Shown here in pieces: positions 44,802 through 53,264 of a stretch of 64,000 bases of DNA (its first letter is position 1; every line of letters begins with the position of its first letter). Source of the DNA: Nonomuraea typhae (GTDB lineage: Bacteria; Actinomycetota; Actinomycetes; Streptosporangiales; Streptosporangiaceae). The notes beneath the pieces are model-generated. The model did no database searches and was not told the DNA's origin. It saw only the letters and a list, made by a program, of their open reading frames with translations. The position numbers and the translations under genes were made by a program. The stretch lies in NCBI RefSeq assembly GCF_009760925.1, contig NZ_VRLV01000012.1, positions 124,001 to 188,000 of the forward strand. The letters are read 5' to 3'.

Positions 44802-45823
44802 GCATCGCGCCGCTCCTCGACGTCCTCCCGCCGGACGCGCCGCGGGAGCTGATCGAACGCGCCTACACCGTCGCCGCCTACTGGCACCGCGGCCAGCGGC
44901 GGCACAGCGGCCAGCCGTACGTCACCCACCCCGTCGCGGTCGCCGTCATCCTCGCCGGGACCGGGGCGGATGCGGCGACCCTCTGCGCCGCCCTCCTGCA
45001 CGACCTGCCCGAGGACACCGGCTGCCGGCTCGACCTGCTGGAACAGGAGTTCGGCCGCGAGATAGCCGGACTTGTCCGGCAGGTCCACCAACTCGACCAC
45101 GAAGAACCCGGACCGGGCACCGACTCCCGGGCCCTGGCCGTCAAGGTCGCCGACCGCCTGCACAACATGCGCACCATCGCGTTCGTCGCCCCCGAGAAGC
45201 AGGTCGCCAAGAGCCGCCACACGCTCGAGGTCCTCGCGCCGCTGGCCCGGCGGCTCGGGCTGAGCGCCATCGGCGCCGAACTGGAGCACCTTGCCGCCGC
45301 CCGCCTGGTCCGCGGCCTCACCGCCCAGGCCGTGGCGATCGGCTCGATCCTGCTGCCCGCCGCCGAACGCCCGCGCTGGTGTGAGGAGTGGGCCGCCGAG
45401 CTGCGCGTCCTGCCCGGGCGCGGGGCTCGGGTGCGCTTCGCCGTACTCCTGCTGGCCGGGATGCCGCGCATGGCGCTCACCCTGCGCGGCGGCCCCGCGC
45501 CTGCCCGGCGACCCTGGATGGCGGGCCTCACGCCGACGCTGCGGACCGGCCGGATGCGGGTGCGACAGGCGCTGCGGACCGCCGGGGTCTGGGGGCGGCG
45601 GGCGCTGGGGTGGCTTGCGTGGCCGAATACCCGAGGGCGGAGGGCGCTGGGGTGGCTGGTGCGGTCGAACGTGCGGGTGGCGGTGGTGTTCGCGCCGCTG
45701 GTGGCGTGGATGGTGGCGGAGAGCGCGGCCACCTCCCTCGGGGACGCCGCGGCCGTGCTCATCACCGTGCCGCCGGTCCTGGCCGCAGGGGTCGCCGCCC
45801 TCCGCAAACGCCTGGACGGCTGA
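44798..45823 (+). CDS. SpoT-like HD hydrolase fused to a PadR-associated membrane region
   Basis: This 341-residue protein begins with an HD domain of the RelA/SpoT (p)ppGpp hydrolase type. Hydrolase residues are all present with correct order: His44 (YVTHP), His68-Asp69, Glu72-Asp73 (LLHDLPEDT), Asp119 and Asn123 (VKVADRLHNM). It lacks the synthetase, TGS and ACT domains. After residue 180 comes WCEEWAAELRVLPGRGARVRF and LLAGMPRMALTLR, like membrane proteins often found beside PadR genes, then an exact 14-residue duplication (RRALGWL), then two C-terminal membrane helices (about 285-335). ATG 44798 is coupled to the PadR stop. I infer a membrane-tethered alarmone or nucleotide hydrolase. Confidence 0.85.
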   Translation: MSIAPLLDVLPPDAPRELIERAYTVAAYWHRGQRRHSGQPYVTHPVAVAVILAGTGADAATLCAALLHDLPEDTGCRLDLLEQEFGREIAGLVRQVHQLDHEEPGPGTDSRALAVKVADRLHNMRTIAFVAPEKQVAKSRHTLEVLAPLARRLGLSAIGAELEHLAAARLVRGLTAQAVAIGSILLPAAERPRWCEEWAAELRVLPGRGARVRFAVLLLAGMPRMALTLRGGPAPARRPWMAGLTPTLRTGRMRVRQALRTAGVWGRRALGWLAWPNTRGRRALGWLVRSNVRVAVVFAPLVAWMVAESAATSLGDAAAVLITVPPVLAAGVAALRKRLDG

Positions 45824-45847
45824 CGCCGGGTCACTAGGGTGGTCGGC

Positions 45848-46483
45848 ATGATCTCTCTGCCGGAAATAATGGCATTTGGTGGTGTGGTGATGCTGGGCGC
45901 GATGTCACCCGGCCCCGACTTCGCGGTGGTCGTGCGCCGCTCGGCGGTCTCCGGGCGCGGGTACGGCATGGCCGCCGCGGCCGGAATCGGGCTCGGGGTG
46001 TTCGCCTGGGTGGTGGCCGCCTCGACCGGAGTCGCGGCCCTGCTGGCCGCCTCGTCGGTGGCGTTCACCGTGGTCAAGGTGGCCGGCGCCGCCTACCTTC
46101 TCTACCTCGGCGCCAAGGCGTTGCGCGCGGCCCTGCGCAAGGGCGGCGCGTTCCAGCTGGACCTTCCGGACCCGGGCAAGAAGAGCTCGGCCGCCGCCTT
46201 CCTGGAAGGGCTGCTCACCAACATCCTCAACCCGAAGGCGGCCTTCTTCTTCGTGGCCCTGATGCCCCAGTTCATCTCCGAGGGGGCGCCGCCGGCCGAC
46301 ACGGTGACGCTGTCGCTCGTGGGCCTGGTCGGCACCGCCGCCTGGTTCCTGGCCGTGGCCAACCTCGTGGGCGCGCTGCGCAGGGTCTTCGCCCGCCCCG
46401 CCGTACGCAGGACCGTGGACGGGCTGACCGGCGCCGCGCTCATCGCGCTCGGCGTCAAGCTGGCCGTCACCACCAGGCCCTAG
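45848..46483 (+). CDS. LysE family exporter
   Basis: This 211-residue membrane protein has the LysE/RhtB pattern: MLGAMSPGPDFAVVVRRSAVSGRGYGMAAAAGIGLG, AGAAYLLYLGAKALR and EGLLTNILNPKAAFFFVALMPQFI. Six membrane segments are expected. TAGGGT at 45835-45840 lies 7 nt before ATG 45848. Family members export amino acids; the substrate is not predictable. Confidence 0.92.
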   Translation: MISLPEIMAFGGVVMLGAMSPGPDFAVVVRRSAVSGRGYGMAAAAGIGLGVFAWVVAASTGVAALLAASSVAFTVVKVAGAAYLLYLGAKALRAALRKGGAFQLDLPDPGKKSSAAAFLEGLLTNILNPKAAFFFVALMPQFISEGAPPADTVTLSLVGLVGTAAWFLAVANLVGALRRVFARPAVRRTVDGLTGAALIALGVKLAVTTRP

Positions 46484-47196
46484 AGGCTCACCCCGAGCAG
46501 ATGCCCCAGCCCGAACGTGACGCACGCCGCACCCACGCCCAGGGCGAGCTGCCGCAACCCGCCCAGCCACCACGGCCGGGCGGTCATCCGGGCCACCGCG
46601 GCCCCGAACCCGAACAATCCCAGCACGCTCAGGATCACCGCCACCAGCATCCCCGAGGCCCCGAACAGGAACGGGACCAGCGGCACCAGCGCCCCCGCGG
46701 CGAAGGCGCCGAACGAGGAGGCGGCCGCCACGTAAGAGGAGGGCAGGTCATCCGGATCCACCCCGAGTTCCTCGCGCACATGCACGCGCAGGGCCTGCTC
46801 GGGATTGGCCGACAGCTTCGCGGCCACCGTGGCGGCCAGCCCGGCGTCGAGCCCCCGGGCCCGGTAGAGGGCGGCCAGCTCGGCCAGCTCACCCTCCGGG
46901 TTGCGGGCCAGCTCACGGCGCTCCACGGCGATCTCGGCACGCATCAGCTCGGTCTGCGACTTCACCGAGGTGTACTCGCCTGCCGCCATCGAGCACGCCC
47001 CCGCGACCAGCCCCGCGAACCCGGCCAGCACCGCACCCCGGCCCGCCCCGGCCGCGCCGACCACCCCGGCGATCAGCGCGAAGTTGGACACCAGCCCATC
47101 CATCGCCCCGAACACCGCAGGCCGCAACCATCCGCCGGTGACATCACGATGGTGGTGATGGCGTTCGGCGGAGTACGGTTCGGCCACTGCGGTCAT
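46480..47196 (-). CDS. VIT1/CCC1 family iron/manganese transporter
   Basis: This 238-residue transporter has a His-rich N-terminus (ERHHHHRDV), then GWLRPAVFGAMDGLVSNFALIAGV, AGLVAGACSMAAGEYTSVKSQ, a cytoplasmic metal-binding domain (about 85-150, rich in Glu: ELARNPEGELAELAALY) and two or three more membrane helices. Relatives move Fe2+ or Mn2+ out of the cytosol. GGAGGG precedes ATG 47196. An iron-box-like sequence lies about 70 bp upstream. Confidence 0.9.
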   Translation of the reverse strand: MTAVAEPYSAERHHHHRDVTGGWLRPAVFGAMDGLVSNFALIAGVVGAAGAGRGAVLAGFAGLVAGACSMAAGEYTSVKSQTELMRAEIAVERRELARNPEGELAELAALYRARGLDAGLAATVAAKLSANPEQALRVHVREELGVDPDDLPSSYVAAASSFGAFAAGALVPLVPFLFGASGMLVAVILSVLGLFGFGAAVARMTARPWWLGGLRQLALGVGAACVTFGLGHLLGVSL

Positions 47197-47264
47197 AAAA
47201 CCCTCCACATGATGACAGGTTGTCGCCAAATTTAGGCACATGTGAGGATGATCCGCAACGAAGG

Positions 47265-47283
47265 CGAGGCTTGCCTGACCTGC
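47265..47283. promoter_or_regulatory. DtxR/IdeR-like iron box
   Basis: AGGCTTGCCTGACCT (47267-47281) matches the core of the actinobacterial iron box (AGGxxAGxCTxxCCT pattern) and 12 of 19 positions of the consensus as I remember it. It is located about 70-90 bp upstream of the VIT/CCC1 gene, which is where a metal-dependent regulator would act. Confidence 0.5.
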
Positions 47284-47297
47284 GATAAGGCAAATTT

Positions 47298-47594
47298 ATG
47301 GCAGGGCGTAGCGAACATATGCTCGTATATCGCATAGGCGGCGACGGCCGCGACATCCGTCGGATGCTGCTCGGAATCGCCTACAACGGCCGGCGCCGGT
47401 ATGACGATGCCGTCGATGAACGCGACCGGTGCCGGCGACTCTGCGGCGAACACGGTTTGCGCACCTACGAGCCGGAGACGCTGCTGGAGCTCGGCATCGC
47501 CCATCGCGGGCGCGCGGCGGGCTGCGCGCGCTGGCGCACATGCGGCCGCGCCCGGGCGACCCGGGAGGATCGGACCGCCTGCCTCAGCGCGTGA
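47298..47594 (+). pseudogene. Possible remnant of a TPR-containing regulator
   Basis: The frame reads LLGIAYNGRRRYDDAVDERDRC, LCGEHGLRTYEPETLLELGIAHRGR, which looks like two helices of a TPR array from an AfsR/LuxR-type regulator. Beyond about 47530 it becomes Arg/Cys-rich nonsense and no DNA-binding or NTPase domain is present. It starts without a good ribosome site. I treat it as a decayed fragment; it could be chance. Confidence 0.35.
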
Positions 47595-47600
47595 TGGTGG

Positions 47601-48257
47601 TCAGACCGAGACCGGGGTGATGTGGGGGACGTCGGCGTGGATGAGCCGGCGGCAGTCGGTGATGGCCGATTCCAGCAGGGAGCGCAGCAGCCGGTCCGGG
47701 TCCGGGATGCACGCCTGGACGATGCCCACCACTGACAGCTGCACCGCGTTCGGCGCCGCGTACCGGCGGAAGCCCTTCTCGGTGATCCGGGCCGCCCTGC
47801 TGAACTTGCGGGCCTCTCTCGCCGCCTGGGGGACCTGTTCCATCGCCCGCAGCGCCGTCTCCGACATCGGGCCGCCCGGCGGGCGCCCGTCGAGGCGGGC
47901 GCGCATCTCCTCGGCGGCCAGCACGGAGACGGCGAGCGCGAGCTGGCGTTCCGCGGCCGCCACGGGCAGCGCCGTGGTGGCGCAGCGCAGCGCGACGGCG
48001 GCGTCGACGCGCAGGTCGTCGCCGGCCAGCCCGATGATGGAGGGGACGAGTTCGGCCAGGCCGTTGCGGTTGTCGTCGCCGGTGTTGTCGTTGACGAGCC
48101 TGGCGAGCGCGGCCAGCAGCGGGTGCGTGCAGGCCGGGTGATCGCTCCAGCGCTCTCCTGCCAGGTAGGAAGCCAGTTCCATGAAGCACGCGCCGCGCTT
48201 GGGGTTGCGGTGCCTGCCGCGTGAGAGGACCGGCATGTGGTCGAGGCGGTTGTCCAC
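47601..48257 (-). CDS. Conserved actinobacterial protein of unknown function
   Basis: I remember close relatives in Streptomyces but no known function for this 218-residue protein. It opens with MPVLSRGRHRNPKRGACFMELASYLAGERWSDHPACTHPLLAALARLVND, a run that is strongly conserved in that family and includes two Cys and several His residues, possibly a metal or Fe-S site. The rest is helical. The start is GTG 48257; ATG 48236 (MPVLSRG) is a good alternative. No signal peptide. Confidence 0.8.
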   Translation of the reverse strand: MDNRLDHMPVLSRGRHRNPKRGACFMELASYLAGERWSDHPACTHPLLAALARLVNDNTGDDNRNGLAELVPSIIGLAGDDLRVDAAVALRCATTALPVAAAERQLALAVSVLAAEEMRARLDGRPPGGPMSETALRAMEQVPQAAREARKFSRAARITEKGFRRYAAPNAVQLSVVGIVQACIPDPDRLLRSLLESAITDCRRLIHADVPHITPVSV

Positions 48258-48390
48258 GGATGCTCCACTACTCCACGTTCGCCTGTCTTCCCAGTCTGCG
48301 CTCCTGCCGCTTCAGATGCCAGTGGTGGGATGTCTCGGCGTCGGTGTCAGTTTGCTTGACACTGCTGGTGGGGAGTGATCCCATCAATCG

Positions 48391-48413
48391 TAGTTAGGAA
48401 GTATTACTAACTA
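48391..48413 (+). promoter_or_regulatory. Palindromic operator upstream of the CBM-PQQ-PEBP gene
   Basis: Arms TAGTTAG (48391-48397) and CTAACTA (48407-48413) are perfectly complementary with 9 bp between. It contains GGAAGTA and TTACTAAC, the same words as the site upstream of the GH20 gene (33554-33578). It stands about 25 bp before the start codon, so it would block transcription or initiation. Confidence 0.6.
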
Positions 48414-48436
48414 TCGCCCCCCACCAAGGAGGATCC

Positions 48437-51343
48437 ATGCGGTCTCTCTCCCGGGCGCGCGCGTTAGCCGGCGCGCTCGTGGCCGCGCTACTGATGAGCG
48501 TGGTGGCCGCGGTGCCCGCCTCGGCCGCGCCCGCCCGTCACGAGGCGGAGGACGCCACCGTCTCCCAGGGCCTGGTCGAGTCCAACCACCCCGGCTTCTC
48601 CGGCACCGGATTCGTCAACGGCGACAACGTGGCCGGCAGCTACACCGAGTTCACCGTGAACGCGGCGAGCGCCGGCCAGGCGACGATCGGCATCCGCTAC
48701 GCCAACGGCACCACCGTCAACCGCCCCTCCGACGTCGCGGTCAACGGCGTCGTGGTGTCGGCGGCCCGCGCGTTCACCGGCACCGGAGCCTGGTCCACGT
48801 GGGTCACCAGCACGCTGACGGCAAGCCTGAACGCGGGCGCGAACAAGATCCGGCTCACCTCGACCACCGCCAACGGCAACCCCAACCTCGACTTCCTGGA
48901 CGTCGAGGTGGCCGCGCCGAGCACCGACCTGCAGGCCGAGGACGCGACGATCTCGCAGGGCGTGGTGGAGTCCAACCACGCCGGCTTCACCGGCAGGGGC
49001 TTCGTCAACTACGACAACGTGACCGGCTCCTACGTGGAGTTCACGATCAACGCCCCGACGGCCGGCAACTACGAGGTGAAGTTCCGCTTCGCCAACGGCA
49101 CCACCGTGGACCGCCCGCTGAGCGTCGCGGTGAACGGCGGCGCCGCCACCGACGTGGGCTTCCCGGGAACCGGAGCCTGGACCACGTGGGTGGAGAAGCC
49201 GCTGACCGTGCCCCTCATCGCGGGCGCCAACAAGCTGCGCGCCACCGCGAGCACCGCCAACGGCGGGCCCAACCTGGACCGGATCAGCACCACCGTGCCG
49301 GCCGACCCGGAACCGCCGACGGCGCCCGCCAATCTGCGGGTGGTCGGCGAGGTCCGCCCCACCGCCGTGGACCTGGCCTGGGACCCCGCCACCGACAACG
49401 TGGGCGTGGCCAGCTACGTCATCTACAACGGCGGCAACGTGCTCAAGACCGTCGGCGGCAACCAGACGACCGCCACGGTGACGGGGCTGACCCCCAACAC
49501 CGGCTACGTGCTGAGCGTGCTGGCCTACGACGGGGCGGGCAACGCCTCGCAGGGCAGCAACAACGTGCCGATCACCACGCCGCCGAGCGACGACCACCAG
49601 GCGCCGACCGTGCCCGGCAACCTCCGCTCGACCTCGGTCAGCTCGACCAGCATCACGCTGACCTGGGACGCCTCCACCGACAACGTCGAGGTGACCGGCT
49701 ACAACGTCTACCGCGACGGCACGAAGTTCGCGACCGTGCCCGACCTCACGGCGACCGCCTCCGGCCTGACCCAGAACACCGAGTACGCCTTCCAGGCCGA
49801 GGCATTCGACGCCAACGGCAACGTCTCCGCCAAGAGCGCAGAGCTGAAGGTGCGGACCAGTTCGACCGCGATCGGCGGCGACCCGATCTTCGACCGCGCG
49901 ATCGCCAAGCTGGACCTGCCGTGGGGTGTCGCGTTCCTGCCCGACGGCAGCGCGCTGGTGGCCGAGCGGGACCGCTTCGAGATCGTCAGGGTGACCGCGA
50001 CCGGCCAGAAGACGGTGGTCGGCAAGATCACCGAGGCGGTCACCACGACCGGTGAGGGCGGCCTGATGGGCCTGGCAGTGTCGCCGAACTTCGCCTCCGA
50101 CCACTACGTCTACGCGATGCACACCGCCTCGGGCGACAACCGGGTGGTGCGCTTCAGGTACGAGAACAACACGATCGGCCCCCGCGAGGCCATCGTGACC
50201 GGCATCGCCAAGAACAAGTTCCACAACGGCGGCCGGATCAAGTTCGGCCCCGACGGCATGCTGTACATCACGACCGGCGACGGCCAGGTGAAGGAAAGGG
50301 CGCAGGACCTCAACTCGCTCAACGGCAAGATCCTGCGGGTCACCCCGACCGGCGCCGGCGCCCCCGGCAACCCCTTCCCCAACGCCCCGCGCGTCTACAG
50401 CCTGGGCCACCGCAACCCGCAGGGCCTGGCCTGGGACTCCCAGGGCCGGCTGTGGGCCGCGGAGTTCGGTGACGGCACCTGGGACGAGCTCAACCTCATC
50501 CAGGCCGGCAAGAACTACGGCTGGTCCGTCTGCGAGGGCACCTGCAGCGACACCCGCTACGTCAACCCGGTCCGCCAGTGGAGCGTCTCCTCGGCCTCCC
50601 CGAGCGGCATCGAGATCGTCAACGACTGGATCTACATGGCCGCCGTCAGGGGCACCCGCCTGTGGGTCATGAAGATCACCGGCAACACGACCGACACCCC
50701 GCGCGCCTTCTTCAACGGCGACTGGGGACGGCTGCGCACCGTGGCCAAGACCCCGGACGGCGGCCTGTGGCTGACCTCCACCAACAACGACAAGAACGGC
50801 GGCACCCCGACCACGATCGACAACGACATCGTCCGGCTGAAGTTCGCCGGCCCGCCGTTCTCCGTCACGAGTACGGCTTTCGCCCACAACGGCACCATCC
50901 CGGCGAAGTTCACCTGCAGCCAGGACGGCGTCTCGGGCAACGACATCTCACCCCAGCTCGCCTGGTCCAACGGCCCGGCCGGCGCCCAGAGCTACGCGAT
51001 CACCTTCATCGACACCGCCAACGGCGGCAAGCACTGGGCGATCTGGGACATCCCGGCGAGCAGGACGTCGTTGCCGGAGGGTCTCGGCCTGGGCTTCCAG
51101 GTGCCGAACCAGTCTCCGGCCAAGCAGAAGGCCATGGGCAGCGGCAACAAGGCGCTGCAGTACTTCGGCCCCTGCCCGGGCGGCTCGACGCACAAGTACG
51201 AGTTCACCCTCTACGCCCTGGACACCGCGACCCTGCCGGGGGTGACCTCCAGTTCCACGGTCGCCCAGGTGGAGACCGCGATCCTGGCCCGTGACCTGGC
51301 CTCGGCCAAGCTGGCGGGCAACTCCAACGCCTCCACCGGCTGA
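48437..51343 (+). CDS. Secreted CBM-CBM-FN3-FN3-PQQ sugar dehydrogenase-PEBP fusion
   Basis: This 968-residue exported protein has six domains in one uninterrupted frame. After a Sec signal (1-30) come two CBM35-like modules (34-160 and 165-290; both with VESNHxGF and FVNxDNV), two fibronectin type III domains (293-380 and 388-475), a GSDH/PQQ six-bladed propeller (about 483-805; WGVAFLPDG, HNGGRIKFGPDGMLYITTGDG, SLGHRNPQGLAWD, EFGDGTWDEL) and a C-terminal YbhB/PEBP domain (about 809-960; FTCSQDGVSGNDISPQLAWS, HWAIWDIP). The dehydrogenase would oxidise a bound sugar. AAGGAGG precedes the ATG. The PEBP domain is an unusual partner. Confidence 0.93.
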   Translation: MRSLSRARALAGALVAALLMSVVAAVPASAAPARHEAEDATVSQGLVESNHPGFSGTGFVNGDNVAGSYTEFTVNAASAGQATIGIRYANGTTVNRPSDVAVNGVVVSAARAFTGTGAWSTWVTSTLTASLNAGANKIRLTSTTANGNPNLDFLDVEVAAPSTDLQAEDATISQGVVESNHAGFTGRGFVNYDNVTGSYVEFTINAPTAGNYEVKFRFANGTTVDRPLSVAVNGGAATDVGFPGTGAWTTWVEKPLTVPLIAGANKLRATASTANGGPNLDRISTTVPADPEPPTAPANLRVVGEVRPTAVDLAWDPATDNVGVASYVIYNGGNVLKTVGGNQTTATVTGLTPNTGYVLSVLAYDGAGNASQGSNNVPITTPPSDDHQAPTVPGNLRSTSVSSTSITLTWDASTDNVEVTGYNVYRDGTKFATVPDLTATASGLTQNTEYAFQAEAFDANGNVSAKSAELKVRTSSTAIGGDPIFDRAIAKLDLPWGVAFLPDGSALVAERDRFEIVRVTATGQKTVVGKITEAVTTTGEGGLMGLAVSPNFASDHYVYAMHTASGDNRVVRFRYENNTIGPREAIVTGIAKNKFHNGGRIKFGPDGMLYITTGDGQVKERAQDLNSLNGKILRVTPTGAGAPGNPFPNAPRVYSLGHRNPQGLAWDSQGRLWAAEFGDGTWDELNLIQAGKNYGWSVCEGTCSDTRYVNPVRQWSVSSASPSGIEIVNDWIYMAAVRGTRLWVMKITGNTTDTPRAFFNGDWGRLRTVAKTPDGGLWLTSTNNDKNGGTPTTIDNDIVRLKFAGPPFSVTSTAFAHNGTIPAKFTCSQDGVSGNDISPQLAWSNGPAGAQSYAITFIDTANGGKHWAIWDIPASRTSLPEGLGLGFQVPNQSPAKQKAMGSGNKALQYFGPCPGGSTHKYEFTLYALDTATLPGVTSSSTVAQVETAILARDLASAKLAGNSNASTG

Positions 51344-51349
51344 TCGGAC

Positions 51350-51378
51350 GAGGGGCCGGGCCGGCGGCCCGGCCCCTC
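51350..51378. terminator. Strong hairpin terminator after the six-domain gene
   Basis: Thirteen-base perfect arms (starting GAGGGGCCGGG) flank a 3-base loop, 7 bp after the stop codon. It separates this gene from the second PQQ dehydrogenase gene, so the two are likely expressed separately. Confidence 0.85.
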
Positions 51379-51446
51379 ATAACATCGGAGGGGTACCGAG
51401 CGATCCCTCGATAAGAGATCCCATCTTTTCGCGGGAAAGGGCCCCC

Positions 51447-53264
51447 ATGCACCGAACCACCCTGGCCATGATCTTAGTGGGCGGCCTGCTCGCGGCACCC
51501 GGCCAGCCGAGCCGGGCCGCAGCGCAGTCCGTCGTCTACGAGGCGGAGAGCGCGGTGATCGGCGACGGCCTGGTCGAGAGCAACCACGCGGGCTTCTCCG
51601 GCACCGGGTTCGTCAACAGCGCCAACGCGACCGGCGCCTTCGTGGAGTTCACGGTCACCGGCTCCGGCGCCACGACCCTGGCCTTCCGTTACGCCAACGG
51701 CACCGCCGCCACCCGCCCGGCCACGCTCACCGTGAACGGCACGGCCGTCTCGACCCTGCAGTTCCCCGCCACCGGCGCCTGGACCACCTGGAACAACGAG
51801 AGCGTCCAGGCCACGCTCAACCAGGGCGCCAACACCGTCCGCATCACCGCCGCCACCGCGGGCGGCCTGGCCAACGTCGACGCGCTCACCGAGGGCACGC
51901 CGACCGGCACCGGCCCCATCGCCGACCCGATCCCGCAGAACCCGATCCAGAGCGGCCTGGGCCTGGTGCTCACCGAGTACGCGCAGTTCCCGAAGACCGA
52001 CCCGGTCCCGTCGCCGACCGACTCCCGGCTGCGCCGCCACGCCCGCATCAACCACCTGGGCCAGCTCGCCGACGGCCGCCGGTTCGTGCCCGATCTCAAC
52101 GGCAGGCTGTACACGCTGCCCGCCGCGGGCGGCACCCCGGGCACCTACCTCGACGTGCGCGCCGCGGTGGGCGCGAACTTCTTCTCCGGCCGCGGGCTGG
52201 GCAGCGGCTTCGGCTTCGCCGCCTTCCATCCGGACTTCGCGGCGAACGGCCGCTTCTACACCGTGCACAGCGAGGCGTTCCAGGCGCTGAGCCGGGAGCG
52301 TGCCGACTGGACCCAGTCCGGGGCGGTCGTGCAGAGCGTCGTGACCGAGTGGACCGCGGCCGACCCGGCGGCCCCGGTCTTCAGCGGCACCCGCAGGCAA
52401 CTGCTGCGCATCGGGTTCGGCACCTACATCCACGCCGTCCAGCAGATCGACTTCAACCCCGGCGCCACCCCGGGCAGCCCCGACTACGGCCTGCTCTACG
52501 TCGCGGTCGGCGACGGCGGCCGTGGCACGAGCAGCACGGTCCCGCAGGCCCGCAACCTGCCCTTCGGCAAGATCCTGCGCATCGACCCGCGCGGCACGAA
52601 CAGCGCCAACGGCCGCTACGGCATCCCGGCGGACAACCCCTTCGCCGGCCGCCCCGGCACGCTCGGCGAGATCTACGCGCTGGGCATGCGCGACCCGCAC
52701 CGCTTCAGCTGGGACCGCGGCGGCAGCGGCCGGATGTTCCTCGGCCACATCGGCGAGCACGACATCGAGGCCGTCTACGACGTGCGCGCCGGGGACAACT
52801 TCGGCTGGAGCGAGCGCGAGGGCGCCTTCGTCTACGACCGGGCCGAGCCCTGCTACCTCTACCCGCTGCCCGTCGGCGACGCCGAGCTCGGCTACACCTA
52901 CCCGGTCGCCGCCTACGACCACAACGGCCCGCCCGGCTGCACCGGCGACCTCGGCCGCGCGATCGCCGGCGGCTTCGTCTACCGGGGCGGCGCGCTGCCT
53001 GCGCTCCAGGGCAAATACGTCTTCGGCGACATCGTGCAGGGCTGGATCTTCGCCACCGACGAGCGGGAGATGACCCGCGGCGGCACCGACCTCGCGCCGC
53101 TCTACCAGCTCAAGGTCCACAACGCCGCCGGCAACCAGGTCACCATGCAGAACCTGGCCGGTGACTCCCGCGTCGACCTGCGCTTCGGCATGGACCGCGC
53201 GGGGGAGCTGTTCGTCCTGTCGAAGGCCAACGGCAAGATCTGGAAGGTGACCGGCACCCGCTGA
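51447..53264 (+). CDS. Secreted CBM35-PQQ-dependent sugar dehydrogenase
   Basis: This 605-residue exported protein has a Sec signal (to about SRAAA), one CBM35-like module (about 30-150; YEAESAVIGDGLVESNHAGFSG, then FVNSANATGAFVEF) and a GSDH/sorbosone dehydrogenase-type propeller (about 165-605; GSGFGFAAFHPDF, LLYVAVGDGGRG, GKILRIDPRG, ALGMRDPHRFSWD, GHIGEHDIEAVYDVRAGDNFGW and IAGGFVYRGG). It is a shorter paralogue of the preceding gene. ATG 51447 opens the signal peptide; the frame is open further upstream over the terminator of the previous gene. Its stop is directly followed by the convergent P450 stop. Confidence 0.93.
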   Translation: MHRTTLAMILVGGLLAAPGQPSRAAAQSVVYEAESAVIGDGLVESNHAGFSGTGFVNSANATGAFVEFTVTGSGATTLAFRYANGTAATRPATLTVNGTAVSTLQFPATGAWTTWNNESVQATLNQGANTVRITAATAGGLANVDALTEGTPTGTGPIADPIPQNPIQSGLGLVLTEYAQFPKTDPVPSPTDSRLRRHARINHLGQLADGRRFVPDLNGRLYTLPAAGGTPGTYLDVRAAVGANFFSGRGLGSGFGFAAFHPDFAANGRFYTVHSEAFQALSRERADWTQSGAVVQSVVTEWTAADPAAPVFSGTRRQLLRIGFGTYIHAVQQIDFNPGATPGSPDYGLLYVAVGDGGRGTSSTVPQARNLPFGKILRIDPRGTNSANGRYGIPADNPFAGRPGTLGEIYALGMRDPHRFSWDRGGSGRMFLGHIGEHDIEAVYDVRAGDNFGWSEREGAFVYDRAEPCYLYPLPVGDAELGYTYPVAAYDHNGPPGCTGDLGRAIAGGFVYRGGALPALQGKYVFGDIVQGWIFATDEREMTRGGTDLAPLYQLKVHNAAGNQVTMQNLAGDSRVDLRFGMDRAGELFVLSKANGKIWKVTGTR

